The notes under the pieces were generated by a model that was given only the letters and a program-made list of their open reading frames with translations, was not told the origin of the DNA and searched no databases. A stretch of DNA of 64,000 bases, from contig DAOTXX010000119.1 of the NCBI GenBank assembly GCA_034434835.1, forward strand, positions 6,113-70,112, written 5' to 3'. Shown here in pieces: positions 16,391-25,595 of this stretch (positions are counted from its first letter, which is position 1; every line of letters starts with the position of its first letter). Source of the DNA: JBGLNJ01 sp034434835 (lineage in GTDB: Bacteria; Chloroflexota; Anaerolineae; Fen-1058). Position numbers and translations under genes: made by a program.

Positions 16391-17938
16391 TCAGCGGTAT
16401 CGTTCGTTGGTGTTGTCTTGCCTCAGCCTGGACAGCGCCAAATGAGCCTGGGCAGAAGGGTTGTGCGCCGCTGACGCTGAGACAGCATGTCCGACTGGTT
16501 TGGTCGCTACCACTCGACGTGCCAAACCACGAGACGTAAACAGATACAGCATCGTTTGAGCGAGGATGTGCAAGTCCATCCAGATCGTCCAATTGCGAAT
16601 GTAATACAGTTCGTCCTGTGTGTCGTCCTTCAGATCGCAGGAGCCACTCGTCGTCCAAGGGCCGACCAAGCCAGGCTTCACAGTTTGCAGATTACGCGCG
16701 TCATAGCTGTCGGTCTTTTCATCCACGACACGAGGGCGCGGGCCTACCAGGCTCATCTGGCCGGCCAAAACATTGAGCAGTTGCGGCAACTTGTCCAGGC
16801 TACTGCGATACAGCGCTCGCTCAAGCCAGGGGATACTGCCTCGCGTTGCCAAGCGGTTGGACATTGTTCCCATCCGCGTATAGAACTTGAACATCTCAAA
16901 CACAGCGCCGAATTGGCCGAGGGTTGGATAACGCGCCAACAGGGGCTTGTCGGGCCGCGTGAGCTTGAGCATGAGCGCGATGACCCCCATGAGCGGAGCG
17001 GCCAGGATAAAGAGTGGCACTCCTAGTCCATAATCCAGCAGCATCTTGAGGATCGCGTCTGGACCTACGATGCGGGCTTCGTTGATCGTGAGCAGTGGGA
17101 CAAAAGCCTTGTTCGTCACATCCACGCTTGTCGTCAGCAGTTCGTAAAAGCCGGGCGAGAGACGAAGCGTATAGCCATTAGGCGTGCTGGCATGCGCGAT
17201 CATCTCCTCAAAGGTTTCCCACGCGACAGCATTCGGCACGACGACGACTTCGTGCGCCCCGGTTTTGCGCACCAGCTCGGGCAGGGCGGTTGGCCGACCG
17301 ATTACCTTGAGACCATTGACGATCGGCGTCCCCACAGGCTTGAAGTCATCCACAAAGCCAACTACTTGCATTCCCGATGTTGGCGACAAAGACCACTGAC
17401 GGGCAATCGCGATGCCCTGCTCGCTGACGCCCACAATCAGCACCCGCGCCGTCAACTGGCCGCGCTGTCGCAGCATGTAGACAGCGCGCCGCACGATGAA
17501 TCGCTCGAGCACAAGCAGAACGCTTGACAGTCCCCACGAGAGCATCAGCCATCCGCGCGAGACCATGACCAGGTCGCGCGACATGAAGGATAGCACGAGG
17601 ATCCCCATCACACCCGTTGTGCAGGCCCGCAAAGCGCGCTGGTATTCTGTGAAGCCTCCCAGCAGCGTATCTCGACGATAAAGCCCGGTCAGCGCGAACA
17701 GGACGAGCCAAACCGGCACGCTGAACCCCGCGAGCATCTGATAGGTGACCTCGTTATACTCGCTGGCATAGGTCAACCAGCCGCTTGTGATGCGGATCGT
17801 GTAAGCCAGAGTCAAGCTGCCCCAAACCACCAGCGCATCCAGGCTTAGCAGGATGATGATCAGGGTGGTCCATTGGAGATCATAATTGGAAGTGCGGTGA
17901 TGGTGTGGCTCACTTGCCGGGCGGCTCTTGGAAAACAC
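16391..17938 (-). CDS. exopolysaccharide polyprenyl glycosylphosphotransferase
   Basis: GTG read from 17938 is chosen because AGGAGAG lies 6 nt upstream of it; the longer frame (to 18064) has no such site. The product is 515 residues. Several N-terminal membrane helices are followed by a CoA-binding-like domain (VLIVGVSEQGIAIARQW) and the C-terminal bacterial sugar transferase domain (KFYTRMGTMSNR, LDKLPQLLNVLAGQMSLVGPRPRV). It starts repeat-unit synthesis by moving a sugar phosphate onto undecaprenyl phosphate. It heads the minus-strand EPS group. Confidence 0.88.
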   Translation of the reverse strand: MFSKSRPASEPHHHRTSNYDLQWTTLIIILLSLDALVVWGSLTLAYTIRITSGWLTYASEYNEVTYQMLAGFSVPVWLVLFALTGLYRRDTLLGGFTEYQRALRACTTGVMGILVLSFMSRDLVMVSRGWLMLSWGLSSVLLVLERFIVRRAVYMLRQRGQLTARVLIVGVSEQGIAIARQWSLSPTSGMQVVGFVDDFKPVGTPIVNGLKVIGRPTALPELVRKTGAHEVVVVPNAVAWETFEEMIAHASTPNGYTLRLSPGFYELLTTSVDVTNKAFVPLLTINEARIVGPDAILKMLLDYGLGVPLFILAAPLMGVIALMLKLTRPDKPLLARYPTLGQFGAVFEMFKFYTRMGTMSNRLATRGSIPWLERALYRSSLDKLPQLLNVLAGQMSLVGPRPRVVDEKTDSYDARNLQTVKPGLVGPWTTSGSCDLKDDTQDELYYIRNWTIWMDLHILAQTMLYLFTSRGLARRVVATKPVGHAVSASAAHNPSAQAHLALSRLRQDNTNERYR

Positions 17939-18140
17939 CAATCTCTCCTCGCAACGATGAAGCCAATGTGTATCATGATCTTGGCAAATCATGCCCATCA
18001 TAGGAGAACTATGTAACCAGGGCGTAACAGGCGTGATCGCTTTATAACAAAGATGTAACAGCAAATTCTGCAGCGACGGTGGATGGTTAGATTCGTGTAA
18101 AGTCCATCCTGGCCTTACCGATGCCTAACCTTTGGCGCGC
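17939..18140. other. divergent intergenic region, EPS group / MBL hydrolase
   Basis: No gene is visible. Three GTTAC/GTAAC motifs occur near 18013-18059 on either side of a TTATAAC element. They could be regulator sites for the EPS promoter, but nothing is decisive. Confidence 0.3.
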
Positions 18141-18170
18141 TTGACAGTGTGCTGTATTTTGTGTTATCCT
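18141..18170 (+). promoter_or_regulatory. promoter of the MBL hydrolase gene
   Basis: TTGACA (18141-18146) with TATCCT (18165-18170), spacing 18 bp, about 40 nt before the start codon. Confidence 0.6.
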
Positions 18171-18207
18171 GCATCCAGTTTTCCCATCTGATCAGTGAGG
18201 TGAACGA

Positions 18208-19065
18208 ATGCAACGCGAGCGCATTTCGGATGACATCTTTGTCTTTACTAGCGGAATGTACGCCCAGGTGACGGCGGGCGCCGTGTTGACTTCGGAGGGT
18301 GCGGTCATCATTGATACCTTGCCCTTTCCTAGCGAGACACGGCAGATTATCGAGTTTGTTTCCCGGCGAAGCCCTAACGGCATCCGCTACGTCATTCTGA
18401 CACACCATCATGCAGACCACACCTACGGGGCATGTCTCTTTCGTAGTGCCGAGTTTGTCTCACATGCGCTTTGCCGTGAGTGGCTTCTTCAGCGGGGCCA
18501 GGCCGGGCTGGAAGCCTCACGCGCGCAAACCCCCGAGCTGGCTGAGGTGCAGCTTTGCATTCCAGATGTAGTGTTCGAGGACGGCGACATGACCCTCCGG
18601 ATGGGCACCAAGACCTTGCAACTACTACATTCGCCGGGCCATACGCTGGATTCGATTGTGGTGTATGTGAAAGAGGACAAGATCCTGTTTGCGGCGGACA
18701 CGGTCATGCCCGCGCCTTACATCGTGGACGGCGATCCGCAGGCTTTTATTGATTCGTTGCGAATGATCCGCGCGCTTAGCCTGGAAAATGTTGTCCAGGG
18801 GCATGGCGAGGTCGTGTTGCGCGGTGAGATCAATGAGACGCTGGATAGCAGCGTGCGTTACCTGGAAACTATCCAGGGCAAAGTCGCCAAAGCGGTCGCG
18901 GCCAAAAAGCCGCGCGAAGCCATGCGAGAGATCAGCATTGAATCGTGCGGCAAGAGCCGCATCCCGCTCAATGGGCTAGTCCAGCAACTTCATGCGGCCA
19001 ATCTGCTTGCGTTGTATGATCGAATGGCTGGTGGTGATAAGCTTCGCAAACCCTCGCGCAAGTGA
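18208..19065 (+). CDS. MBL-fold metallo-hydrolase
   Basis: A 285-residue metallo-beta-lactamase-fold protein. The metal signature THHHADHTYG (HxHxDH) is followed by SPGHTLDSIVVY and FAADTVMPAPY, which supply the remaining metal ligands. The family covers glyoxalase II, quinol-oxidoreductases and many hydrolases, so the substrate is unknown. It has its own promoter. Its stop lies just before the T-box promoter of alaX. Confidence 0.85.
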   Translation: MQRERISDDIFVFTSGMYAQVTAGAVLTSEGAVIIDTLPFPSETRQIIEFVSRRSPNGIRYVILTHHHADHTYGACLFRSAEFVSHALCREWLLQRGQAGLEASRAQTPELAEVQLCIPDVVFEDGDMTLRMGTKTLQLLHSPGHTLDSIVVYVKEDKILFAADTVMPAPYIVDGDPQAFIDSLRMIRALSLENVVQGHGEVVLRGEINETLDSSVRYLETIQGKVAKAVAAKKPREAMREISIESCGKSRIPLNGLVQQLHAANLLALYDRMAGGDKLRKPSRK

Positions 19066-19068
19066 CGG

Positions 19069-19097
19069 TTGACAAGCCTGTTCCCCTGTGGCATAAT
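19069..19097 (+). promoter_or_regulatory. promoter of the alaX T-box transcript
   Basis: TTGACA (19069-19074), 17 bp, CATAAT (19092-19097). Transcription would start near 19104, immediately before T-box stem I. Confidence 0.8.
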
Positions 19098-19103
19098 CTT
19101 GCA

Positions 19104-19463
19104 CAATGGCGATGAAGGGAACGAGTAGGCGCCGCTGCTGTGTTCAGCGAGTCCGGGGGGGTGCGAGCCGGATACTCTGCGCACGCCGAAAATCCTCCCA
19201 GAGCTGGCAACCGAAAGGGTTCAGAGATAGAGACTGGAGATAGAGACTGGAGATAGAGACTGGAGATAGAGATAGAGATAGAGTCTCTTGGTCTCTGATT
19301 TCCGAATAGACTTGTCCGGGCTCGCTACCCGTTATCCCAGGCGCGGCGATGATAGTCGCTGAATTGAGGGCCGTAGGCCGCTATCCTTTGGTGGCTGCGG
19401 AATCAGGGTGGTACCGCGGGAGCATTGCTCTCGTCCCTTGTTGGGCGAGAGCGTTTTCGTTTT
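19104..19463 (+). ncRNA. T-box leader riboswitch controlling alaX
   Basis: The T-box itself is unmistakable: AGGGTGGTACCGCGG at 19405-19419. Stem I features are visible upstream: GAGTAGG, AGCGAGTCCGGG and GTGCGAGCCGGAT between about 19120 and 19175, then GAGCTGGCAACCGAA near 19202. A terminator follows (arms 19427-19437 and 19443-19452, then TTTTCGTTTT). The UGGU of the T-box would pair with a tRNA ending ACCA, as expected for tRNA-Ala. Alanine codons GCG/GCC occur in the candidate specifier region (about 19177-19187), but I did not fold it. Uncharged tRNA-Ala is expected to favour antitermination and alaX expression. Confidence 0.88.
19222..19297. repeat. tandem repeat inserted between T-box stem I and antiterminator
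   Basis: Three perfect 13-nt copies of AGATAGAGACTGG (19225-19263) run into 6-nt AGATAG periods. They close on complementary AGTCTCT and TCTCTG (19282-19297), so the block can fold on itself (CAGAGA 19222-19227 with TCTCTG 19292-19297). This is longer than the usual T-box linker. Confidence 0.75.
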
Positions 19464-19533
19464 ACCCCCTCGTCTCTCTCCGAGGGAAACCCAGCGCAGG
19501 GAAGAGGGCGGTAGGCGAAGTGAAGGAGACATC

Positions 19534-20241
19534 ATGACTGAGCTTTTGTATCAGACCGATAGCTATTTGCGTGAATTCGATGCGACAGTGACGGCGGTCG
19601 AAGGCCAGGCCGTGGCGCTTGACCGTACAGCTTTTTACCCTGGCGGCGGTGGTCAGCCGAATGACGTCGGAGTGTTGAAGGTTGAGGGCGGAGAGTGGAA
19701 AGTGACAAAAGCTCGCAAGGTCGGCGACGACGTATGGCATGAAGTTGAAGGGGATCCGCCGACGGTCGGGACGAAGGTGCGCGGCGCAATTGATTGGGAG
19801 CGCCGCTATCAGTTGATGCGAACTCATACGGCCATGCACATTCTGTGTGGCGTCATCTTTCGCGATTATGGCGCGTCGGTCACGGGCGGCAATATGGAGC
19901 CGCTGCGTGGGCGGATGGACTTTGAATTCGAGACCATGCGCCAGGAACTCGTGCGTGAGATCGAGGAAAAGGTCAACACCGAAGTCGCCAATGCTCGTGA
20001 CGTGCGAGTCAAGATCCTGCCGCGTCAGGAAGCGTTCCAGATCCCTGACCTCATCCGCACCAAGATCAATCTGTTGCCGGAAGGCATCCTGCAGGTGCGG
20101 GCTGTCGAGATCGTCGGGCTGGACCTGCAGGCCGATGGTGGCACTCATGTTGCGAATACGCGCCAAGTCGGACGCATCCGCGTGGTAGATTACAAGAGCA
20201 AAGGCAAGATTAACAAGAGAATCGAAGTGGCGTTGGAATGA
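19534..20241 (+). CDS. alaX: alanyl-tRNA editing protein AlaX
   Basis: ATG 19534 follows GAAGGAGA (19522-19529); an in-frame ATG at 19408 lies inside the T-box and is rejected. The product is 235 residues, AlaX-M size. These stand-alone editing domains hydrolyse mischarged Ser- or Gly-tRNA(Ala). The N-terminal domain ends in FYPGGGGQPND. The metal motif HTAMH is present, and the second motif reads ADGGTHV, with Asp where the classical AlaRS editing site has Cys. Its stop overlaps the next gene (ATGA). T-box control of alaX rather than alaS is the notable regulatory point. Confidence 0.88.
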   Translation: MTELLYQTDSYLREFDATVTAVEGQAVALDRTAFYPGGGGQPNDVGVLKVEGGEWKVTKARKVGDDVWHEVEGDPPTVGTKVRGAIDWERRYQLMRTHTAMHILCGVIFRDYGASVTGGNMEPLRGRMDFEFETMRQELVREIEEKVNTEVANARDVRVKILPRQEAFQIPDLIRTKINLLPEGILQVRAVEIVGLDLQADGGTHVANTRQVGRIRVVDYKSKGKINKRIEVALE

Positions 20242-21722
20242 CAGAGCGCAGGCCACGGGGCGCAAGTTGCAAGACGCACGAGGCCGGATACAAGACAGTT
20301 GGCCTCGGCGTGATGCTGGTGGCAATGATTATTCTGGTCAGTTGCCAGAGCCAGCCTTTGCTGCCAACGCCCACGATGGAGCCAACCCCTGAGCCGCCAA
20401 CGCCTGTGGTGCCCACATCCAAACCATTGCCCACGCCGACCGTTCCTGCGGTCCGGCACGTGCAGTTGGATAACACCTTGGAGGCAGATTGGGATCGCGC
20501 GGACGTGCTCTGGTCGCCGGATAACCGCTATGTCGCCGTGACGTTCTGGGCGGGCGCGGCTGCGCAGACCCATGTGGTGGACGCTCGTACAGGCGAGGCG
20601 CACGAGTTGGTCGCGGACGATGCTCACATCGGCCTGGTGACCTGGTCACATGATGGCTGGCGTATCGCGGGTGTCGCAGGCGATGACATGGACACGCAGC
20701 GGATCGGGGTATGGTCATTTTCCGGTGGACGTGCGACCAAGTTGATCGACGGCGCGTGTGAGGACCTGGCGTGGTCGCCTGACGGCAACACGTTGGTTGC
20801 GACGTGCGAGCTGGTGGACAATGGCCCAGATGCCAATCCGCAGCTCGGCGGTCGGCAAGGCGGTGGTCAAATCTGGCGTGTGGAGGCTTTGGGTCAGAAC
20901 GCGCGCCGCTTGATTGACCTGGTCACGCTGCCGCTCGTGGCATTTTCGAGTGGGACGGCTTACGAGGCCGCCCGGTATCCGGTCTGGTCGCCGGATGGGA
21001 AGCAAATTGCGTTCGAGGTGAGGTCGGGCATCAAGACGCTGGCGCCCGAGACGGGCGTGGCCGTGATGGGGGCGCGCGGTGAATCAGCGCGATTGGCCGT
21101 CGCGCGGCCGGTGTGGTTGGGCGGCTGGTTGAGCAGTGATCGGCTCATCGTCCGCAGTCACGCCGCTTCTCCCACCGTCAAGGATTACGTGGACGACTTG
21201 TACGCTGTTGACTTGGCGACGAGCAAGCTGGAGAACCTGACGCGCCATAATCTGAACTGCGATCCACTTGAAGACGTGACGTGTGGCGGGGCCAAACGTC
21301 AGGTGAGTTTGGACGCGGATTTCTTGAGGCTTTCGCCGCAACGCAAGTATTTTTATCGGGCCGAGTCGCGCCGTGACATTTTGGGCGGCAAGACAGATAA
21401 GGACTGGCTCATTGTCAATATGTATCCACCCAGTGACCTGACGCTGGAGCAGAGCGTCGAGCGCAGCAATCCGATGGGCGAGCGGCTGGGCTTTGCCACG
21501 TGGCTGGCTGATGGGCGACTGGCGTATGTGCGCTATCTCGGCGTGGACCCCGAGCAAGGCGTGCCGGCGGGCCGCGTCACGGCGCAGTTTATCATCGAGG
21601 GCAAGGTCGCGCGTCAGGAGGACATTGGCACGTGGACGGTGTTCGCTGTCGGCTGGGCGCCGGACGGTCGGCGCGTGGCTGTGGCGACGGATTTCGGAGT
21701 GATTGTGTACGGGTTGCCGTAG
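20238..21722 (+). CDS. lipoprotein with PD40/TolB-like beta-propeller repeats
   Basis: A 494-residue protein with a signal peptide ending in lipobox LVSC, then a Pro/Thr-rich stalk (PTPTMEPTPEPPTP). The body carries repeated propeller motifs of the form WSPDG/WSHDG (LWSPDNRYVAV, TWSHDGWRIAG, AWSPDGNTLVA, VWSPDGKQIAF, GWAPDGRRVAV). These propellers bind ligands or proteins; the role here is unknown. It is translationally coupled to alaX, although the functions look unrelated. Confidence 0.8.
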   Translation: MTERRPRGASCKTHEAGYKTVGLGVMLVAMIILVSCQSQPLLPTPTMEPTPEPPTPVVPTSKPLPTPTVPAVRHVQLDNTLEADWDRADVLWSPDNRYVAVTFWAGAAAQTHVVDARTGEAHELVADDAHIGLVTWSHDGWRIAGVAGDDMDTQRIGVWSFSGGRATKLIDGACEDLAWSPDGNTLVATCELVDNGPDANPQLGGRQGGGQIWRVEALGQNARRLIDLVTLPLVAFSSGTAYEAARYPVWSPDGKQIAFEVRSGIKTLAPETGVAVMGARGESARLAVARPVWLGGWLSSDRLIVRSHAASPTVKDYVDDLYAVDLATSKLENLTRHNLNCDPLEDVTCGGAKRQVSLDADFLRLSPQRKYFYRAESRRDILGGKTDKDWLIVNMYPPSDLTLEQSVERSNPMGERLGFATWLADGRLAYVRYLGVDPEQGVPAGRVTAQFIIEGKVARQEDIGTWTVFAVGWAPDGRRVAVATDFGVIVYGLP

Positions 21723-21733
21723 CGATCACGTGG

Positions 21734-21952
21734 CTATAGCAGTTTGCGGAATTCGTCAATGCTGATGCCAGCATCGCGCAATGTGCCAGTGGGTACGTCG
21801 CGGCCTTTGTAAACAGGAACAGTCACACGCTTCCCATCCGATTCGCGTTTCATGTGCAAATGGCTACCGCGCTGACGTTGTTCCATAAAGCCTGCACGCT
21901 TGAGAACACGAATCAACTGCTGGCAATCAATACGCGGAAGTTTGTCACTCAT
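21734..21952 (-). CDS. hicA: HicA-family mRNA interferase toxin
   Basis: 72 residues, YcfA/HicA fold. The expected active-site His lies in QRGSHLHMKR, and the C-terminus VPVYKGRDVPTGTLRDAGIS is characteristic. HicA binds and cleaves mRNA and is neutralised by HicB. Its start overlaps the HicB stop (ATGA), so the order is antitoxin first and both come from one transcript. Confidence 0.9.
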   Translation of the reverse strand: MSDKLPRIDCQQLIRVLKRAGFMEQRQRGSHLHMKRESDGKRVTVPVYKGRDVPTGTLRDAGISIDEFRKLL

Positions 21953-22179
21953 GCTGGCACAGGCACGGAGAGACGTGTGATGAACAGAGGCTCGTGCTCA
22001 ACGGGGACAGGTTCGCCGTCCGCTTCCATGCTTTCGATATGAAGCTGCATGGCCTCAAGAATGTTAGCGCGAACTTCGTCCAGCGTGTCGCCAAAAGAAT
22101 GGCAGCCTGGCAGAGTAGGAACAAAGGCGTGATAGCCTTCCTCATCCGGCTCGATGACAACGGTGAACTGGTAACTCAT
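21949..22179 (-). CDS. hicB: HicB-family antitoxin
   Basis: 76 residues. The N-terminal partial RNase H-like fold is typical: FTVVIEPDEEGYHAFVPTLPGCHSFGDTLDEVRANILEAM. The protein is short and lacks an obvious C-terminal HTH/RHH domain, so DNA binding would need another partner or form. It is coupled to hicA, and about 240 nt of non-coding DNA separate it from ileS. Confidence 0.9.
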   Translation of the reverse strand: MSYQFTVVIEPDEEGYHAFVPTLPGCHSFGDTLDEVRANILEAMQLHIESMEADGEPVPVEHEPLFITRLSVPVPA

Positions 22180-22417
22180 AGGTACACCTGCTCAGAAACT
22201 TGCTGGCACACCCAGCCGACCCACAATGGCAAAATTGGAAATGACAAAAGTATAACAGAAAAGGCCGCGTAAAACCATAGTGATTGAGTGGTTGGTGACC
22301 AAGCGGACGACCCATGGCAAAGGACCAAATGCAAATGATGATGGATGAACAACGAGTCACGTTGGAAAGGTTAGAAAACCTTGCGACTTGCCTGCATCTT
22401 ATTTTGTGAGGTGAACC

Positions 22418-25400
22418 ATGTTTGAACCTGTCTCATCGCGCGTCAACTTTCCGCAATTGGAAATGTCCGTGCTCGATTTTTGGAAGCAGCGCGACATTAT
22501 GCGCCGCTCGATGACGGAGCGCGAGGGCGCGCCCTCGTACGTCTTTTATGAAGGCCCGCCCACCGCCAATGGCCTGCCGGGCATCCATCATGTCCTCTCA
22601 CGCGCGTTCAAGGATTTGTTCCCGCGCTTCAAGACCATGCGCGGCTACTATTGTCTGCGTCGAGGCGGATGGGACACGCACGGCCTGCCGGTCGAGCTTG
22701 AGGTCGAAAAAGAACTCGAACTCGAAAGCAAGGCCGACATCGAAAAGTATGGTATTGCCGAGTTCAATGCCAGGTGCAAACAGAGCGTGTTCCGCTATAT
22801 TGACGAGTGGAACTCACTCACCGAGCGCATCGCGTTCTGGGTGGACCTGGATACAGCCTATGTCACATTGACGAACGACTATATCGAATCGGTGTGGTGG
22901 ATCCTCAAGCAACTCTGGGACAAGGACTTGTTGTATCAGGGCTACAAAGTCGTCCCGTATTGCCCGCGCTGCGGCACGCCGCTTTCCGATCACGAAGTCG
23001 CGCTCGGCTACGAAGAAAACACGCCTGACCCATCTATCTATGTTCGCTTCCCGGTCAAGGGGGAGAGCGGCGCCTATTTTCTTGTCTGGACGACGACGCC
23101 GTGGACACTGCCCGGCAATGTCGCGCTGGCCGTCGGCGCAGACGTGACCTATGTCACCGTCGAGCAGACGAAGGACGATGGGACGGTCGAGAGACTCATT
23201 CTGGCGAAAGACTTGCTTGATGCTGCGCTGCATGGCGAGCACAAAGTGCTTGATGAATACAAAGGCAAAAAGCTGGTCGGCAAGCGATACTCGCCGCTGT
23301 TCACCTTCTTGCCGGTGGACAAGGATTACTGTTACGTCATCGAAGGCGACTTTGTCAGCACGGGCGAGGGCACGGGCATCGTCCACATTGCGCCGGCGTT
23401 CGGCGCGGAAGATATGCAGGTCGGGCGCGAGTACGATCTGCCCGTGCTGATGACGGTGGACAGCCGCGGCGAGTTTGTCGCCGAGGTGACGCCATGGCGT
23501 GGGATGTTTGTCAAAGAGGCCGACCTGCTCATCATCCGCGAATTGACCGAGCGCGGGCTGATGTACTATTCGGGCACGTACTATCATACATACCCGTTCT
23601 GTTGGCGGTGCAAGACGCCGCTCTTGTATTACGCTCGCGCGACGTGGTACATCCAGACGACGCGCTTCAAAGAAAACCTGGTGCGCAACAATCGTCTCAT
23701 CAATTGGTATCCCGATTACATCAAAGAGGGACGATTCGGCAACTGGCTCGCCAATAACATTGATTGGGCACTGGGCCGCGAGCGATATTGGGGCACGCCG
23801 CTGCCGGTGTGGGTGTGCGATGAGTGCGGCCATAAAGAGTGCATCGGGGGCTTTGACGAATTGCGCAGTCGCGTCGAGGCATCGGGCGGTCGCTGGCCGG
23901 AGCCATGGGATCCGCATCGGCCTTACGTGGACGTGATTGTGTACGACTGTCCCAAGTGCAAGTCGCACCATACGATGCGCCGCGTCCCGGAGCTGATTGA
24001 CTGCTGGTTTGACTCTGGCTCGATGCCAGTAGCCCAGTGGCACTATCCGTTCGAGAACCCAGAGATGTTCAAGGCGCAGTTCCCCGCCGATTACATCTGC
24101 GAAGCAGTAGACCAGACGCGCGGCTGGTTCTATTCGTTGCATGCTATCAGCACGCTGCTGTTCGACCAGCCATGCTTCGAGAACGTCATTTGTCTCGGCC
24201 TCATCCTGGATGCCGAGGGGCAAAAGATGTCCAAGTCGAAAGGGAACGTCGTCAGCCCGTGGGATGTGATCAACGCGCACGGCGCGGACGCGCTGCGCTG
24301 GTATCTCTACACGGCTACGCCACCTGGCAACGAACGTCGCTTTTCGACCGATCTCGTCGGCGAAGTGGTCCGCACGTTCATGCTGACGCTGTGGAATACA
24401 TACTCGTTCTTTGTCACATACGCCAACTTGGACAAGTGGAGTCCAATCAGCAATCAGCAATCAGCAATCAGCAATCAGCTGGATCGATGGGTTCTGAGCG
24501 AGTTGGACACACTGACGAATACAGTGACGGACGCGCTCGATCACTATGATGTGACCGGTGCGGCCCGGCCTATTGCCTCGTTCGTGGACGACCTGAGCAA
24601 TTGGTACGTGCGCCGCTCGCGCCGAAGGTTCTGGAAGTCTGGGGATGATGCAGACAAGCAATCGGCGTATGCCACGCTGTACGAGTGCCTGGTCACCGTG
24701 AGCAAGCTGTTGGCGCCGTTCATGCCGTTCACTGCAGAGGCGATGTACCGCAATCTGGTGTGTTCGGTGAACAAGACCGCGCCGGAGAGCGTGCACCTGG
24801 CTGCCTGGCCTCAAGCGCCCGCCGGCCGCGTGGACGAGCAGCTCATGTCCGATACGCGGCTCGTGATGAAGCTGGTGAGCCTGGGCCACGCCGCGCGCAA
24901 CCTGGCCCGTGTCAAAGTGCGCCAGCCGCTGGCCAGGGTCGCGGTGAATCTACGCTCCGAGGCCGAAGCCGCTGCGGTGGAGCGGTTGCGCGAGCCGTTG
25001 TTGGACGAACTCAATGTCAAGACATTCGAGTTCCTCAAGGAGGTGACGGATGTGGCGCAGGTCAGCCTGAACCTGTTCCCGCAGCAGCTCGGCAAGAAAT
25101 ATGGGAGCAAATTCCCCGCGCTGCGCGCAGCCGTTGCCCGGCTCGATCAGGCGACGCTGGCGCGTGCCCTTCAGACAGGGAAGGCGGTCAAGGTGAACGT
25201 GGATGGCGAAGAACTCGAGATCGCGCCCGGTGAGGCCGAGGTCCGAGTCACGCCGAAAGCCGGTTGGGCGGTTGCCACCGAAGGCGGGTACACCGTCGCG
25301 GTCAGCACAGAGTTGACGCCCGAGCTGGCGCAGGAGGGGCTTGCGCGCGAGGTCGTCCGCCGCATCCAAGACCTGCGCAAGAAGGCTGATTTCCGCATCG

Positions 25401-25588
25401 AAGATCGCATCACGACGTACTACAAGACGGAAGGTAAGCTGGCTGAGGCCATCGCAGCGTGGGCCGATTACATCAAAGCCGAGACGCTCACCCAAGACTT
25501 GACTACCGCCGACCCACCGCATGGGCTTGTTACCGACAGGGCGACGATTGACGGTGTTTCACTCACGTTGGCTGTTCGCAGAAAGTAG
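22418..25588 (+). CDS. ileS: isoleucyl-tRNA synthetase
   Basis: 1056 residues, a class Ia synthetase that charges tRNA-Ile and edits valine. The HIGH-equivalent region reads PPTANGLPGIHHVL, the form seen in the long, eukaryote-like IleRS branch. The KMSKS loop is GQKMSKSKGN. WDTHGLPVE, the CP1 editing domain and the CWFDSGSMP region are intact. An unusual feature is a stretch of five perfect CAATCAG heptamers (24444-24478) that encodes a low-complexity SNQQSAISNQ segment just after the catalytic core, without breaking the frame. Confidence 0.95.
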   Translation: MFEPVSSRVNFPQLEMSVLDFWKQRDIMRRSMTEREGAPSYVFYEGPPTANGLPGIHHVLSRAFKDLFPRFKTMRGYYCLRRGGWDTHGLPVELEVEKELELESKADIEKYGIAEFNARCKQSVFRYIDEWNSLTERIAFWVDLDTAYVTLTNDYIESVWWILKQLWDKDLLYQGYKVVPYCPRCGTPLSDHEVALGYEENTPDPSIYVRFPVKGESGAYFLVWTTTPWTLPGNVALAVGADVTYVTVEQTKDDGTVERLILAKDLLDAALHGEHKVLDEYKGKKLVGKRYSPLFTFLPVDKDYCYVIEGDFVSTGEGTGIVHIAPAFGAEDMQVGREYDLPVLMTVDSRGEFVAEVTPWRGMFVKEADLLIIRELTERGLMYYSGTYYHTYPFCWRCKTPLLYYARATWYIQTTRFKENLVRNNRLINWYPDYIKEGRFGNWLANNIDWALGRERYWGTPLPVWVCDECGHKECIGGFDELRSRVEASGGRWPEPWDPHRPYVDVIVYDCPKCKSHHTMRRVPELIDCWFDSGSMPVAQWHYPFENPEMFKAQFPADYICEAVDQTRGWFYSLHAISTLLFDQPCFENVICLGLILDAEGQKMSKSKGNVVSPWDVINAHGADALRWYLYTATPPGNERRFSTDLVGEVVRTFMLTLWNTYSFFVTYANLDKWSPISNQQSAISNQLDRWVLSELDTLTNTVTDALDHYDVTGAARPIASFVDDLSNWYVRRSRRRFWKSGDDADKQSAYATLYECLVTVSKLLAPFMPFTAEAMYRNLVCSVNKTAPESVHLAAWPQAPAGRVDEQLMSDTRLVMKLVSLGHAARNLARVKVRQPLARVAVNLRSEAEAAAVERLREPLLDELNVKTFEFLKEVTDVAQVSLNLFPQQLGKKYGSKFPALRAAVARLDQATLARALQTGKAVKVNVDGEELEIAPGEAEVRVTPKAGWAVATEGGYTVAVSTELTPELAQEGLAREVVRRIQDLRKKADFRIEDRITTYYKTEGKLAEAIAAWADYIKAETLTQDLTTADPPHGLVTDRATIDGVSLTLAVRRK
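24444..24478 (+). repeat. five in-frame CAATCAG heptamers inside ileS
   Basis: Five exact tandem copies of CAATCAG. They fall at the junction between the Rossmann/KMSKS core and the anticodon-binding domain. The same heptamer forms a hairpin at 35736-35814 in this window. Confidence 0.9.
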
Positions 25589-25595
25589 CGAGTCG

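Noticed and set aside
19408..19533. N-terminal extension of AlaX from ATG 19408
   Set aside because: It would translate the T-box sequence and the terminator; ATG 19534 has a strong ribosome site.
22814..24460. A 548-codon frame antisense to ileS
   Set aside because: It lies wholly opposite a clear synthetase gene and has no recognisable domain; GC-rich DNA commonly leaves such antisense frames open.
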